A stretch of DNA of 64,000 nucleotides from Glebionis coronaria (taxonomy: Eukaryota; Streptophyta; Magnoliopsida; Asterales; Asteraceae): NCBI GenBank assembly GCA_025667525.1, contig CM046877.1:619208580-619272579 (forward strand), in the 5' to 3' direction. Below are positions 40,714-51,743 of the stretch, piece by piece. A program made the translations under genes and the position numbers. The notes beneath the pieces were generated by a model that was not told where the DNA came from, searched no databases, and worked only from the letters and a program-made list of their open reading frames with translations. Every line of letters starts with the position of its first letter. The stretch's first letter is position 1.

Positions 40714-41297
40714 TGTTGATACAAAAGTTGGATGATCCTTGCTAGACCCGAATTAGGCTTAATTCAGGTTGACTGGGGTCCGGCTCCTGCACCAAGTGAA
40801 ATATCTGGTTGGGATCCTGCACACTAAAACAATACGCGTTAGACTTACCGTTGGAATGTATCCCACGATTAAGCTCCAGCGTGAGAGTAAGTAATCGGTT
40901 AGGGTTTATGAATCGGATGAGTTGTGAGTGTGTAGAATGTAATACCTTTGTGGAACCCTTGGGGGTTCCTTATATAGGCAATGAAACCCTAATGGGCTGT
41001 CACTGATGCTTCGGCCCCAAGGAAAGGATAAGTACCAGAATTAGATTGATTGTTATCTTCTAATTATGGTGAGTGAATATCCTCTTCTTTGGGGTAAATC
41101 CTAATCATAGTAAGAGTATGATTCTGTCTAACCCTGTACCGGCCATGCCGGGCCGTGGGCCGCACACATGTCTGCGGTTACTGTTCATCTAAGCCCATAA
41201 GCTTAAATGACATTAATCCCATCCATCAGTAATGGGCCGGATGCGGGTAGTACCCGTGGACCGGGTTAATGACCCGGCTGGGGACTATCCGTCATCA
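40714..41297 (-). repeat. LTR of the Tat-like element (584 bp) with TATA box
   Basis: The minus strand begins TGATGACGGATAGTCCCC and ends GTATCAACA. A TATA box (CTATATAAGG, minus strand) lies at about 40969-40978. Outside it, at 41298, a Copia reading frame begins mid-protein, so this element inserted into a Copia pol. Confidence 0.75.
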
Positions 41298-44200
41298 CCG
41301 ACCGCCTTTATTAGTGTGAGTTTTCAAGATTCTACTTGGAATATGGACACAGGTGCGTCTTCACATCTTAATTCTAATGTTAATTCTTTGAGTACTATTT
41401 TTAATTCTTTCTTGTATCCATCTGTTCGTGTCGGTGACGGTAAAACTATACCCGTCACAAACACGGGTCATAACATTCTTCCCACTCTTCATCGCCCTTT
41501 ACATCTTAATAATGTTCTTGTTACCCCTAAAATTATTAAAAATCTTATATATGTTCGTCAGTTTACTCGGGATAACAATTGTACTATCGAATTTGACGCT
41601 TTTGGTTTTTCTATCAAAGATTTTCACACTCGTAATATCCTTTTTAGATGTGACAGCTCGGGTGATCTTTATCCGGTAACCGAGCCGTCATCTCTTCCAA
41701 GTGCTCTAATGTCTCTCAATCCATCTACGTGGTACCAACGCCTCGGTCATCCCGGTAATGACGTGTTACGCTCTCTTGTTTCTCGTGATCTTATTTCTTG
41801 TAATAAGGAGAAGTCTCCTCATGTTTGTCATGCTTGTCAGCTTGGCAAACATGTGAAACTTTCTTTTCTAGTTCTACTTCATTTGTTTCGAGTCGTTTTG
41901 AGATTGTTCATTCAGATATATGGACATCCCCATTTTTAGTACGGGTGGTTTCAAGTATTATGTGATTTTTCTTGATCATTTTTCTCATTATCTATGGATT
42001 TATCCTCTTCGAACTAAATCCGAAGTGTTTGCTAAGTTTGTGAACTTTCGCTCTTATGTTAAAACTCAATTTAAATGTGACATTCTTGGTTTTCAATGTG
42101 ATCATGGTGGTGAGTTCGATAACATCAAACTCCTTGACCTTTTCTCTACTCAAGGGATTCAAATGAGATTTTCTTGTCCTAAAACATCCGAACAAAATGG
42201 AAAATCAGAACGTATGATTCGTACTATCAATAATATGATTCGTACGTTACTGTTTCAAGCCCACCTTCCGCCTACATTCTGGGTCGAGGCACTTCACATG
42301 GCCGCCTACCTTTTAAACCTCCTTCCCTCAACTGCCATTCAAAATGAGATATCGCTTACCAAATTGTTCAACAAACAACCTAATTATTCCAAACTTCGCA
42401 CTTTTGGATGTTTATGTTATCCACATCTGTTTCCACCACACAAACTTGCTCCTCGAGCCATACCATGTATATTTTTAGGTTACCCAGCCTATCACGAAGG
42501 TTATCGTTGTCTCGACCTGACCACACATAAAATTATTATCTCTAGACCTGTAACCTTTGACGAAAATCAATTTCCTTACAGGTCCATTACGCCTTCCGCC
42601 TCATACGAATTCCTCGACACATCTCCTTCACTAGTTACTCGTCATGTCATACATAATCCTCCGCGCAATACTCCACCACCAACACCTATAGTTGACTCAC
42701 CAACACCAACACCAACACCGACACCAACACCAACACCAACACCAATACCAACACCAACACCAACACCAACACCAACACCAACACCAACACCAACACCAAC
42801 ACCAACACCAAATCATACCCATCATACTACCGAACCAAACTAGTCTAATGGCTCACGACCATTTAATGGCCCACCACCCGGTTTTTCTCCAATTACCTTG
42901 ACCCAGTCAACCCATCACTCTACATCACCCACGACTCATGCCTCATCTACAGACCTAGTTCCAACCGAAACCCAAACTCCAACTCAGACCACCCCACAAC
43001 CCATCACTAGTAATCCACCAACTCGAACTCACCATATGGTCACTCGAAATCAAGATGGCACACGTAAAAGCACTCAACGTCTAAACCTTCATGTTTCTCA
43101 TATATCTCCTATACCAAAATCACCATCTCTTACTTTATCCGATCCGCACTGGCGGGATGCTATGTATGATGAATATAATGCTTTAATTAAAAATGGTACT
43201 TGGGTTTTGGTTCCAAGACCTTCTGGTGCTAATATTGTGGGATGTTTGTGGTTATTTCGGCATAAATTTCATGCTTATGGTTCATTGGGTCGGTATAAAG
43301 CTCGATTGGTTGCCAATGGTAGTAGTAAAAAACTTGGCATTGATTGTGATGAGACTTTTAGCCCAGTTGTGAAGCCTACCACTATTCGTACTGTTCTTAG
43401 TCTTGCATTGACTAGACATTGGCCTGTTCATCAGCTAGATGTTAAGAACGCGTTTCTTAATGGTGATCTGTCAGAGACTGTGTATATGCATCAGCCTCCA
43501 GGTTTTGTGGACTCTCGACATCCTCATCATGTATGTCGCCTTCAGAAATCTTTATGGGTTGAAACAAGCCCATCGAGCTTGGTTTCATCGATTTGCTGCT
43601 TATGCTACCCAAGTTAGATTTTATTCGAGCAGATGTGATTCTTCTTTATTTATTTACAGATCTGGTACTGACATAGCATATTTATTGATTTATGTGGATG
43701 ATATTGTTCGTACAGCCTCTTCAACAGCTTTGCTTAAGAAGATTATTCTCTCTCTACACAGAGAGTTTGACATGACAGATCTTGGTGACCTTAACTATTT
43801 CTTGGGAATATCAGTTAAATGTGACACAGCAGGGATGTTTCTCTCTTAGAAGCAATATGCCATGGAATTGCTTAAGCGAGCACGTATGGTCAACTGCAAT
43901 CCTACCAGGACTCCTGTTGACACTGAATCTAAGCTAGGTCCTGAAGGGACACCTATTTTGGATCCTACCTTGTATCGGAGTCTTGTAGGTGGCCTACAGT
44001 ATCTTACATTCACTCGGCCTGATTTGTCTTATGCTGTACAACAGATTAGTCTATATATGCATGATCCTCGAGAGCCTCACTTAGCTGCTCTCAAGAGGAT
44101 TCTTCGATATGTTCAGGGCACTTTGGAGTTTGGTTTACAGTTATATGCATCCTCAGGATCTTCTCTTGTAGCTTACACTGATGCGGATTGGGCTGGTTGC

Positions 44201-44656
44201 CCTGCTACTCGTAGATCTACACCTGGATATTGTGTATTTTTGGGCAACAATATTTTATCATGGTCTTCTAAGCGACAACAAACCCTTTCACGCTCTAGTG
44301 CTGAAGCTGAATATCGAGGTGTTTCTAACGTTGTTGCTGAGACGGCATGGCTACGCAATCTTCTTCGAGAACTACACACACCTCTACTCGCTGCCACTCT
44401 TGTGTATTGTGACAATGTTAGTGCTGTGTATTTGTCTACTAATCCAGTGCAACATCAACGAACCAAACACATTGAGATTGACATTCATTTTGTTCGTGAT
44501 ATGGTTACTATGGGTCACGTGCGTGTTCTTCATGTTCCATCTTGTTATCAATATGCAGATATCTTCATCAAAGGTCTCCCTTCAGCATTATTTGAAGAAT
44601 TTCGTACCAGTTTTAGTGTTCGATTGCCTCCCGCTCAAACTGCGGGGGAGTGTTAG
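41298..44656 (+). pseudogene. pol: Copia Pol (Ale type) with several lesions
   Basis: Domains in order: protease (WNMDTGASSHLNS, about 41336); GAG-pre-integrase HPG and CHAC motifs (about 41740-41860); integrase catalytic D near 41906, D in QCDHGGEFDN (about 42100) and E in NGKSER (about 42195). Then comes a Pro-Thr linker (42700-42811), reverse transcriptase from about 43145 with YVDD at 43691-43702, and RNase H (TDADWAGC about 44180, SSAEAEYRG about 44300), ending at TAG 44654-44656. Lesions: frame changes near 41868 and 41937, in-frame TAG at 42841, a probable 2-base loss near 43553, and TAG at 43847 where relatives have Gln. It cannot make a full polyprotein. The catalytic motifs themselves are preserved. 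Confidence 0.88.
42700..42811 (+). repeat. CCAACA hexanucleotide repeat coding Pro-Thr
   Basis: About 18 copies of CAACAC with few variants. In the pol frame they encode alternating Pro-Thr in the linker between integrase and reverse transcriptase. The frame stays open across the repeat. Confidence 0.9.
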
Positions 44657-44763
44657 TTGATATATCGGCCCATTGGGTTTAGGCTTTAGCCCAGTTTGTT
44701 ATTCTAGATCATTCCTGTGTGCTTATATATTGTAATATCTTTATTTAATAACATGATATCAGG
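44651..44763 (+). repeat. short Copia LTR followed by a second primer site
   Basis: Starts TGTTAG after the polypurine tract and ends TAACA at about 44753 (about 103 bp). It is followed at once by TGATATCAGG (44754-44763), which differs from the usual TGGTATCAGA primer site by one base in ten up to the last position. An LTR with a polypurine tract on one side and a primer site on the other is shared by two element copies. Confidence 0.6.
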
Positions 44764-45487
44764 CCATACCCCGGTCCTAAAACCCTAAAATCACTTCCGC
44801 TGTTACATCACCTTTCTTCCATCACTTTTATCAACATAAAAAAAATCAAAAACCTAACCCTAAATTAATATTCAACTGCTGTCACTTTTCTATCAAATAT
44901 GCCCAATCCTTTTTTTCTTTTGTTTCTTGTCGGATCCAATTAAAAGGTGATCTAAGCGAGTCAGAAGATGCATAGGTTGAATATCTATTATTATTAGTGG
45001 GGTCTTGCTATATGAAAAAAACAAAAAAAAACGTTGCCTAAGAAGTCAATAGTACGAATACAGGAAGTTTGGCATTTTTTTCATGATTTAGTTTACTAAA
45101 AAAAGTTTATTTGTTTTGTTTTATTGTTTGTGTTTTGGTCTGCTTCTTCGATCTATCTGTTCTAAAGTTTTCAATCTATCGCTCAATTTTATACAATAAC
45201 TAAACTCTTTTGTTTCATCTTTTGTGTTGGTGATTTGTACAAAGGTCACAAATCCACACGGTTGTCTATTTAGTGGAATGTTTGTGCAAAGGTCACAACC
45301 CACATATGACGTTTATGAAGAATAATCAAAGGTTGTGCAAGGCTTTGTGGATTTGTGTTGATCTGGTTGGAGTTTAGGAAGATAATCGAAAGTGCAAGGC
45401 TTTATTAATGTTTTATTTTTCATGTTTTATTTGTTTCTTTTCTAGTTTAGTACTCCAGTTTGAGCTTTCGTGATTTTGCCGCTCGAA
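44764..45487 (+). other. internal remnant between two Copia LTR-like pieces
   Basis: No reading frame. It begins with a CCCTAAAACCCTAAAATC-type leader common downstream of Ale primer sites. A direct repeat of about 22 bases (GTACAAAGGTCACAAATCC at about 45237, GTGCAAAGGTCACAACCC at about 45283) is visible. Gag and pol are absent, as after a large deletion. Confidence 0.45.
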
Positions 45488-45583
45488 CTGCGGGGGTGTG
45501 TTAGTGAATAAATAGGCCCAAGTCCAGTTTGTGGGTTTAGAGCATTAGGGTTTTACCACTATATATAGTGGATGAATAATACA
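45488..45583 (+). repeat. second polypurine tract and LTR-like piece
   Basis: CTGCGGGGGTG followed by TGTTAGTGAATAAATAGGCCC, paralleling CTGCGGGGGAG/TGTTAGTTGATATATCGGCCC at 44640-44672. The rest is similar only in part; the end at 45583 is a guess. Confidence 0.5.
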
Positions 45584-46304
45584 TATCTATCATGTGGTTT
45601 TAATCAGTCTAACAAACCAAACATCCATTTTTTCATAGCAACAAAAAACTATGATAAATCCCTCCCAAAAAGAATAAACCCTTATATATTATTAATCATT
45701 CAAATCATCAAGTTTACATCTTTAAATCATTTCGTTCATTTTATTGAAAAAATAGAGGTATACTTAACTTTTTTATAATTAATTACTGTTTACATCTTTG
45801 ACTTGTTTTTTATTGTATTTATGTGCAAAACACTAAGTATAATAAAAGATAGTTACACTAAGAGTTTATTTTTTTGTTAAGAATAGCTTAGTTTGTTTAT
45901 TTTGAATGATTTCATATTGTTTTCGTTGGATTTTATAAGTTTTAAAACATGTGTAAGTTAGAATTATCTTAGTGATATGTTTGTTTAATATTTTTAACAA
46001 CAACATTTATTAATGGCTAGCAAAAACAAAAAAAATTCCAAGAAAGCAATTGTTGTTGAAGGACATTTTTACCAACCTATCAAACTACATCTAAACTTAG
46101 GGCTATTATATAAAATTCATAAGAAAGAATAGATCCCATAAAAACGCCTTTTTAAGAGGGGGCTAGAAAAAATCAAACGACTACAAAAGCTCTTTAATTG
46201 TTGACAGCTTTTTCTTACACGATGTGGTTTAATATCACTCGAAAATACACGTTTTATCGTATTTTGTTGTTGTTACAGAAAGTTACTAGCAAGTAATTTG
46301 TAAT
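45584..46304. other. AT-rich sequence without recognised features
   Basis: No reading frame, LTR edge or RNA gene that I can support. It separates the Ale-type remnants from the next Copia LTR. Confidence 0.5.
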
Positions 46305-46739
46305 TGTTGGGTCTAAAAGTTGATGTGACTGAAACTTAAAGAAGAAAAAATAAAGGACCTATTTCGACACCTAAAAAATTCTTAACTTGATAAGAATTCA
46401 GAATATAATGTTTAGAAAATAGAAGATTTACATGTTTTATTTGAATATATCTTTTGTATAATCCCTTGTCCTTGCACTATAAAAGGAACCAATGGGTATT
46501 AGGTTTCTTATCACTTTTATTCACAATGTAAAACCTACCGCAAATGTGTGTTCTAGGCGTCTATGTCTTGTAAAGATACCTAGGTTTTGTGTTTAAGTTT
46601 CATGTTCAATAAAGAATCGAATGTTTTCTTTCTAAACACCTTATTCAATGATTATTGTTCTAGTTCCTTTATGATTTTATGTCATATGAATAATGATCAT
46701 TCCTAGCAGTCTAAAGATCCGAAATCTTAGGATTCCACA
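46305..46739 (+). repeat. Copia 5' LTR (435 bp) with promoter and poly-A signal
   Basis: TGTTGGGTCTAAAAG to GATTCCACA, bounded on the right by a canonical primer site. A TATA box CTATAAAAGG lies at 46477-46486 and a CAATAAAG poly-A signal at about 46607-46614, in the right order for U3-R-U5. No second copy lies in this window. Confidence 0.75.
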
Positions 46740-46741
46740 AT

Positions 46742-46753
46742 TGGTATCAGAGC
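46742..46753 (+). other. primer binding site TGGTATCAGAGC
   Basis: Exact match to the common plant Copia primer site, complementary to initiator tRNA-Met, three bases after the LTR end. Confidence 0.9.
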
Positions 46754-48085
46754 TCGTGGATCTCGATGCTAGGATTAATGAGGTGTTCGTATCGTAAAAT
46801 AAAGAAGAAATCCGTATAGGTATTTCTGGGCGGTTTTATGTTCGCAATAGTATTCAAAAGGCCATAAGTTTTTCATTAACCGTTAGATCATCACGAAATT
46901 TTTTTTGTGTATTCTACACACATGTATCTAGGATCTCACTGGAGCGATTTTGAAGATGGGCCTTTTGGAAAAAGTTACAGGCAGTTAAAGTTGATTGCAG
47001 AGATGTTTTTCAAGTTTTCAATTTTTGTCATTAACTTAAAACTAGGGTTTTGTTCAAACACTAGCTTGATTGTGAAGCCGAAAACATGATCAATTGTGTT
47101 GCGTCATATTTCTAGGGTTTGTGTTCGTTCTAAAAACCCTAGGATTGATAAAGTAGGATGTGCTGCTGTGGTGTTCTTTATAAAGATCTTCGTTTTAGGG
47201 TTTTGTAAATCCTAGATCTATCTTTATTATAATACAGTAGGTGTGGATTCGTTGTAGCAGCAGGTGATGGCACATGATGATTTGAATGTTGTTCATGATC
47301 TACGTAAGGTTTATGATGGCTTCTAATATTCTTATTGGCAATATGGGGATCGTACCAGGTATAAAATCCCTATGGTTTAGGGATTATTTATTTAGTTCCC
47401 ATATATATCTTATCAAGAACTGGTGCTAGTATTATGGGATACGAATATTGACTAACTGATAAAGACATGGGGTTCTGTAGCCACTATTGTGATTTGTTTT
47501 ACACACTGTCATATAGTTCTAGCCAATAATAGCAATTCGTAGCCGCTGTTAGAAGGACGTAGCCACTGATGGTGTAAGTGGCTAGCTCTAGCCGTCGACA
47601 GTTATATTTTATCCAATGACAGCTGTTTTGCCCGATATATTGGTTCTACCCTCTGAACAGTGTTATCCGATATTGGACAACACACGCTGAACAGATATCA
47701 GACATATAACGATATCGGGTAAGGAAGGATTTGTTGTTGTTTGAAGTTATAGTTGAGTTTTAGCACATAAAACGAGATTGTTACACATACAGGTACATAG
47801 GATCTCTGATTTTATACAAATATCATTATGATATTAATGACTCAGGTATTTTTCTTAATGAGGTATATGATTAAGGGAAAGAATGTTTATGATACAATTG
47901 ATATTCGAAGTAGATTTTCGCGGGTTTGTGTTTTATTTTTATCTTAAAGTTGTCAGCACTAACTTTCAAGATAACTTGTTCGTGCTTAACTAGTTAGTGA
48001 CGAAGACTTGTCAAATCTAGCAAAACAGAGGTTGGTATCACTTGAAGGAGTTACGTTATTTGTGATCAGTGTCTCATAATAAGAT
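46754..48085 (+). other. leader of the Copia element, no gag found
   Basis: 1.3 kb in the same orientation as the LTR, with many stops and no Gag or zinc knuckle that I can read. It is cut at 48086 by the LTR of the SIRE-like element, so the remaining internal part should lie beyond the right edge of the window. Confidence 0.55.
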
Positions 48086-49310
48086 TGTAGAAACTAGAAG
48101 GGGGGGGGGGGGGTTGAATAGTTTCTTATATTTACTTGTTAAAAGATGGTTTTCAAAAAATCCTTTTTGAAAAACTTAGGCTTGAGGAAATATGTGAAAT
48201 CTTCTTATGCACAATATGAACAATGATAGTGTAACTAAACTAATACTAACAAATGTATATGCACAAAGAATAAATAATGTAAAGAGTTAAGGGTAAAGAA
48301 AGATCAAACCAAACACCAAAGACTTATAGGGGTTCGGCAACGAAGCTCACTCCTCGTTCCTACTCCACTCCTCGAGTACTCCTTACTCGAGAGTTCACTA
48401 CACAACAAGCTCCTTATGGTGGAGAAAACCGTACACGTTGCTTAACCAATTTCCAAATCTAAGCTAAAAGTCGAGCCCTAATCGTAGCTAGGACCAATCT
48501 ACACAACTATACTTAGTACATACACAACTTCCAAATAGACACAACTACTTGGATCTTCACAACTATGACACAACAACAAATGTATAAGATTTGATCTTCA
48601 AAGGATCTTTGGTGGTGGACTCAACACTTCACAAGGATAGTGTTCTTCTCTTTGCACTTGGAGATGAAGGGATGGATGGGATAGATTCACTTCTAAACAA
48701 GTAGTAATCAAACAAATGATCAAGGATTTGAGTGATTTAAGAAGTATGTTTGAATATGGAAATTTATGTGCAAAAGAGGTGAAGAGAAAATCTGAGAATG
48801 GTCTACTATTTATAGGACAAAGGGCCAACGACTATATATGCCCGCGGTTCCTTATCTCAGCCGGCGGTACCTTATCGATAAGGAACCGCCTAGGCTCTAG
48901 GGAACCGCCAAGGTAGACTCCGCTCCCTTTTTGTCCTTTAGTGGTGGAGGTCTTATCTGATTATAAAATATCCAGAAAGAATATTCCAAATCAAAAAAGA
49001 ATATGCCATTTTCAAATTTTCAAAAATTTAATTTAATAAAACGTTTTCTTAAAAAGAAAGTTTAATAAAAAACTTGTCACACTTAATAAAAAGTGAATTT
49101 TATGAAAAGATTAAATCGCTTGATCACTTGAATAAGGTTAGTACTTGTTTATTCATACCTTAAGTGAAAATGGGTAAAATGAAAAATACTTGAACTCAAG
49201 AATTCGTTTTTCGTTGTTTTCGTAAATGCTTGTTTTTACATATTGTCGTAATCAAAACTAAGCGAGACCGAAAAATGCAAGTAACGTTTTTAGTTATTAT
49301 TGCATTAACA
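48086..49310 (-). repeat. SIRE-like 3' LTR (1225 bp) with TATA box
   Basis: The minus strand starts TGTTAATGCAATAATAAC and ends CTTCTAGTTTCTACA. A TATA box CCTATAAATAG lies at 48816-48806. A 14-base G run at 48100-48113 lies near the end. A palindrome CCTTATCGATAAGG sits at 48870-48883. Confidence 0.8.
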
Positions 49311-50867
49311 ATCTCCCCCTTTTTGATTCCGACAATACATAAACTCAATCACACAAAAACAAGATTTTCGAAGACGAGTTTATTCATTTCTCCCCCTTTG
49401 TCGAAGCAAAAAGGTTGCACAAGTCGGTGTTGAAGAGACGGACTTTGCAAAGACTCCCCCTTTGTGCTTACTCCCCTTTGCTTGGGGCACCGAGGAATCG
49501 AGATATGGTGACAAGCTACATAGAAGGGTTAGTTGAACAAAAGAGACAACCAACAAGAGATAGCTATAGGTCACAACAAAAAAAAATAAAAAAGAGAAGA
49601 AAACACAAAGACTAAGATCCAAGTGAAGTCATGTAAATAAAAATCATACAAAGATGTATGTAAAAGGAAACAAGCCAAAAGCATAAATCTAATCCTAGTT
49701 AATATAGAATTCTAAGATTTGATTGAATTAGGTGTCTTGTGGATAAGCAACCAATGCTTATATGAAAGACAAGGTAGTGGCGGAAGGTGGTGGTGGCGAC
49801 TTGGTGGAGATCTCATAATCAAAGTGAAGAGGAGGCTTGATTAAGAGACTCTTGATGTAGCTCAACTCCTCATAGATGTGTGTCATAGCAAGATGTTGAT
49901 ATTGACAACAATGATAATATGTCCCATGGTGCATGACATTATCATGAGAAGGAGGAAGAACACTAAAGGGTGGTGGTGGTGGAAGAAAAGATGTTTCACA
50001 ATCAACATTCTTGGTAGGAGAGATGTGATTTAGAGTGTTCTTGGGTGAATTTGGATTGAAAGTGATCTTGGGTGAGTTGGATTGAAAGCGTTCTTGTGTG
50101 AGTTAGGATTGAAAGCAATTAGGGAAAATAGAGGAGAATCAAGGCTTTCATTAGGAGAATAAGACATTTTGGGATGTGAAGTATGGCAAAATGCTTATGG
50201 TTAAATATGGAAGGCTCAAGGTATTTTTAGGATGGTCAAAGGGTTGAAACAAAGATTCCCAAAAGTGTTGGAACAAATTTAGAGTTTCAGAAATACCCAA
50301 AAAAGGAAGCACTGTACGCGGTTCCTTATCTCTTTTGGCAGTTCCTTATCGATAAGGGACCGCGGTTCATATATGGAACCGCCTACAGAGGCTGTGTTTT
50401 GGTGGTGAAGGAAGATTTTTCAGCAAATCTTATTTTTCTAGTCTAACTGATCATAGGGATATGCTTAAAAGCAAAGATAGACAAAGAAAACACATACGAA
50501 CTCACCAAATAGAGATTTGACCAAAATACATGGAATTTAAAATAAAAATCGATGTAGGAGGTGTGTAAGACAAGACCTTATGTCATGACACAATGATCCT
50601 TCATGATTCTATCTTGTTCTTGCTATGTTTGAGAGAATCATACATATTAATTATATAAGCTCGAGATTAATAGCAAGAATCTATGAAAAAACGTTTTTAG
50701 ATTGAATTAACAATGTCAAAACATTTCTCGACCATTTTCGAAAGAGACTTTGAGAATTTTGAAAAGGAGAAGAGAAGATTTTTCAAGAAGAGTTTAGGAG
50801 ACTCAATGACTCAAAGTGATAAAAGACTCAAAAGAAAATAAGAGACTCAATAAAAGGAAATTAATTA
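49311..50867 (-). other. 3' region of the SIRE-like element with repeated polypurine motifs
   Basis: Between the pol stop and the LTR. The functional polypurine tract AAAAAGGGGGAGAT (minus strand) abuts the LTR. Further AAAGGGGGAG-type copies occur at about 49390 and 49456 and a shorter one at about 49472. No envelope-like frame is seen. Near 50313-50385 there is a motif shared with the LTR (GCGGTTCCTTATC and CCTTATCGATAAGG). Confidence 0.65.
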
Positions 50868-51367
50868 AGGAATATGTTCCATTAATCCTAGACCTAGACG
50901 CAAGTAATTAAAAGGTTCCCTCTTAAGTGGCTTAGTGAAGATGTCGGCTAAGTTATCCTCGGAGGGTACCTTCTCAATCGAAATGTTCCCCTTTTGAACA
51001 TTATCCCTAAGGAAATGGTGGCGAATTTCTATGTGCTTGGTTCGCGAATGTTGCACGGGATTCTTGCTAAGGTCTATAGCATCTTTATTGTCGCACATGA
51101 TGGGAACATCATCAAGAGAAATCCCGTAATCAACAAGCGCTTGCTTCATCTATAGAGCTTGTTGGCATGATTTTCCGGTACTCATATACTCGGCTTCCGT
51201 GGTGGATATCGCAAGAGCGGTTTGTTTCTTGGAGAACCACGAAGTTAAACAACAACCCATGAAGGTACAAACTCCACTAGTGCTTTTCCGGTCCACATAG
51301 TCTTCCGCATGATCCGAGTCCGCGTAGACAATGGTTTCTACGCAGGTCCCTTTAGGATACCATAATC
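50868..51367 (-). pseudogene. pol: RNase H end of SIRE-like Pol
   Basis: The first part, on the minus strand, contains VYADSDHAEDYVDRKSTSG, TSWFSKKQTA and STTEAEYMSTG. A TAG at about 51150 replaces a Trp codon (TGG in relatives). The second part contains MCDNKDAIDLSKNPVQHSR and ADIFTKPLKREPFNYL, then the normal end. It is separated from the RT part at 63179-64000 by the nested element. The upstream codons shown by the longer open frame to 51557 belong to the nested LTR. Confidence 0.88.
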
Positions 51368-51372
51368 CTAAA

Positions 51373-51743
51373 TGTTGGATTGTAACACACGACTTATAAT
51401 GATATATGAACACGAAATGTAGATGAAGATTAAACCAAAAAAGAAAGATTAGATTAGATGAAGGAAAAGGGGAAAACAAAAGATGTGAATTCCTAGTGAG
51501 AGAAACACATACGTTTCTCTCTCTACAAAACAAATGAAATGGAAAACACACACACAAATGAGGCTTAGGAGGCCTTTTATACTAAGTAGTAAGTGTTTAG
51601 GAGGCCTTCCTCATTTGTGTGTCCGGGACTAATTCCCGTTACATAAACATTAATAACTAAGAACTCTCGACACCGTTGAATAGTATTTTTCACGAGCTTC
51701 GCAACGGTATATTATATGACCATCAGTTTAAATACGACTAACA
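51373..51743 (-). repeat. 3' LTR of the inner Copia element (371 bp)
   Basis: The minus strand runs TGTTAGTCGTATTTAAAC to GTTACAATCCAACA. A TATA box AGTATAAAAGGCC lies at about 51583-51571. TTAGGAGGCCTT occurs twice about 30 bases apart (about 51566 and 51596). Confidence 0.93.

Larger units (their letters stand above)
39886..41297 (-). mobile_element. fragment of a Tat/Retand-like Ty3 element (5' LTR and start of gag)
   Basis: On the minus strand, a 584-bp LTR (41297-40714) is followed by a primer site and about 0.8 kb of Gag-like sequence. This is cut at 39886 by the LTR of the Tekay-type element. It is GC-richer than its surroundings. The missing part should lie to the left of the Tekay-type element, but 1-2802 does not look like it. 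Confidence 0.7.
41298..44753 (+). mobile_element. broken Copia element, Ale/Retrofit type (3' part)
   Basis: Pol from the protease to the C-terminus, a polypurine tract (CTGCGGGGGAG at about 44640-44650) and a short 3' LTR. The 5' LTR, Gag and the first residues of protease are missing, separated by the Tat-like insertion at 41297. Confidence 0.85.

Noticed and set aside
48020..48060. TTGGTATCACTT as a primer site
   Set aside because: No LTR end precedes it and the match stops after TGGTATCA.
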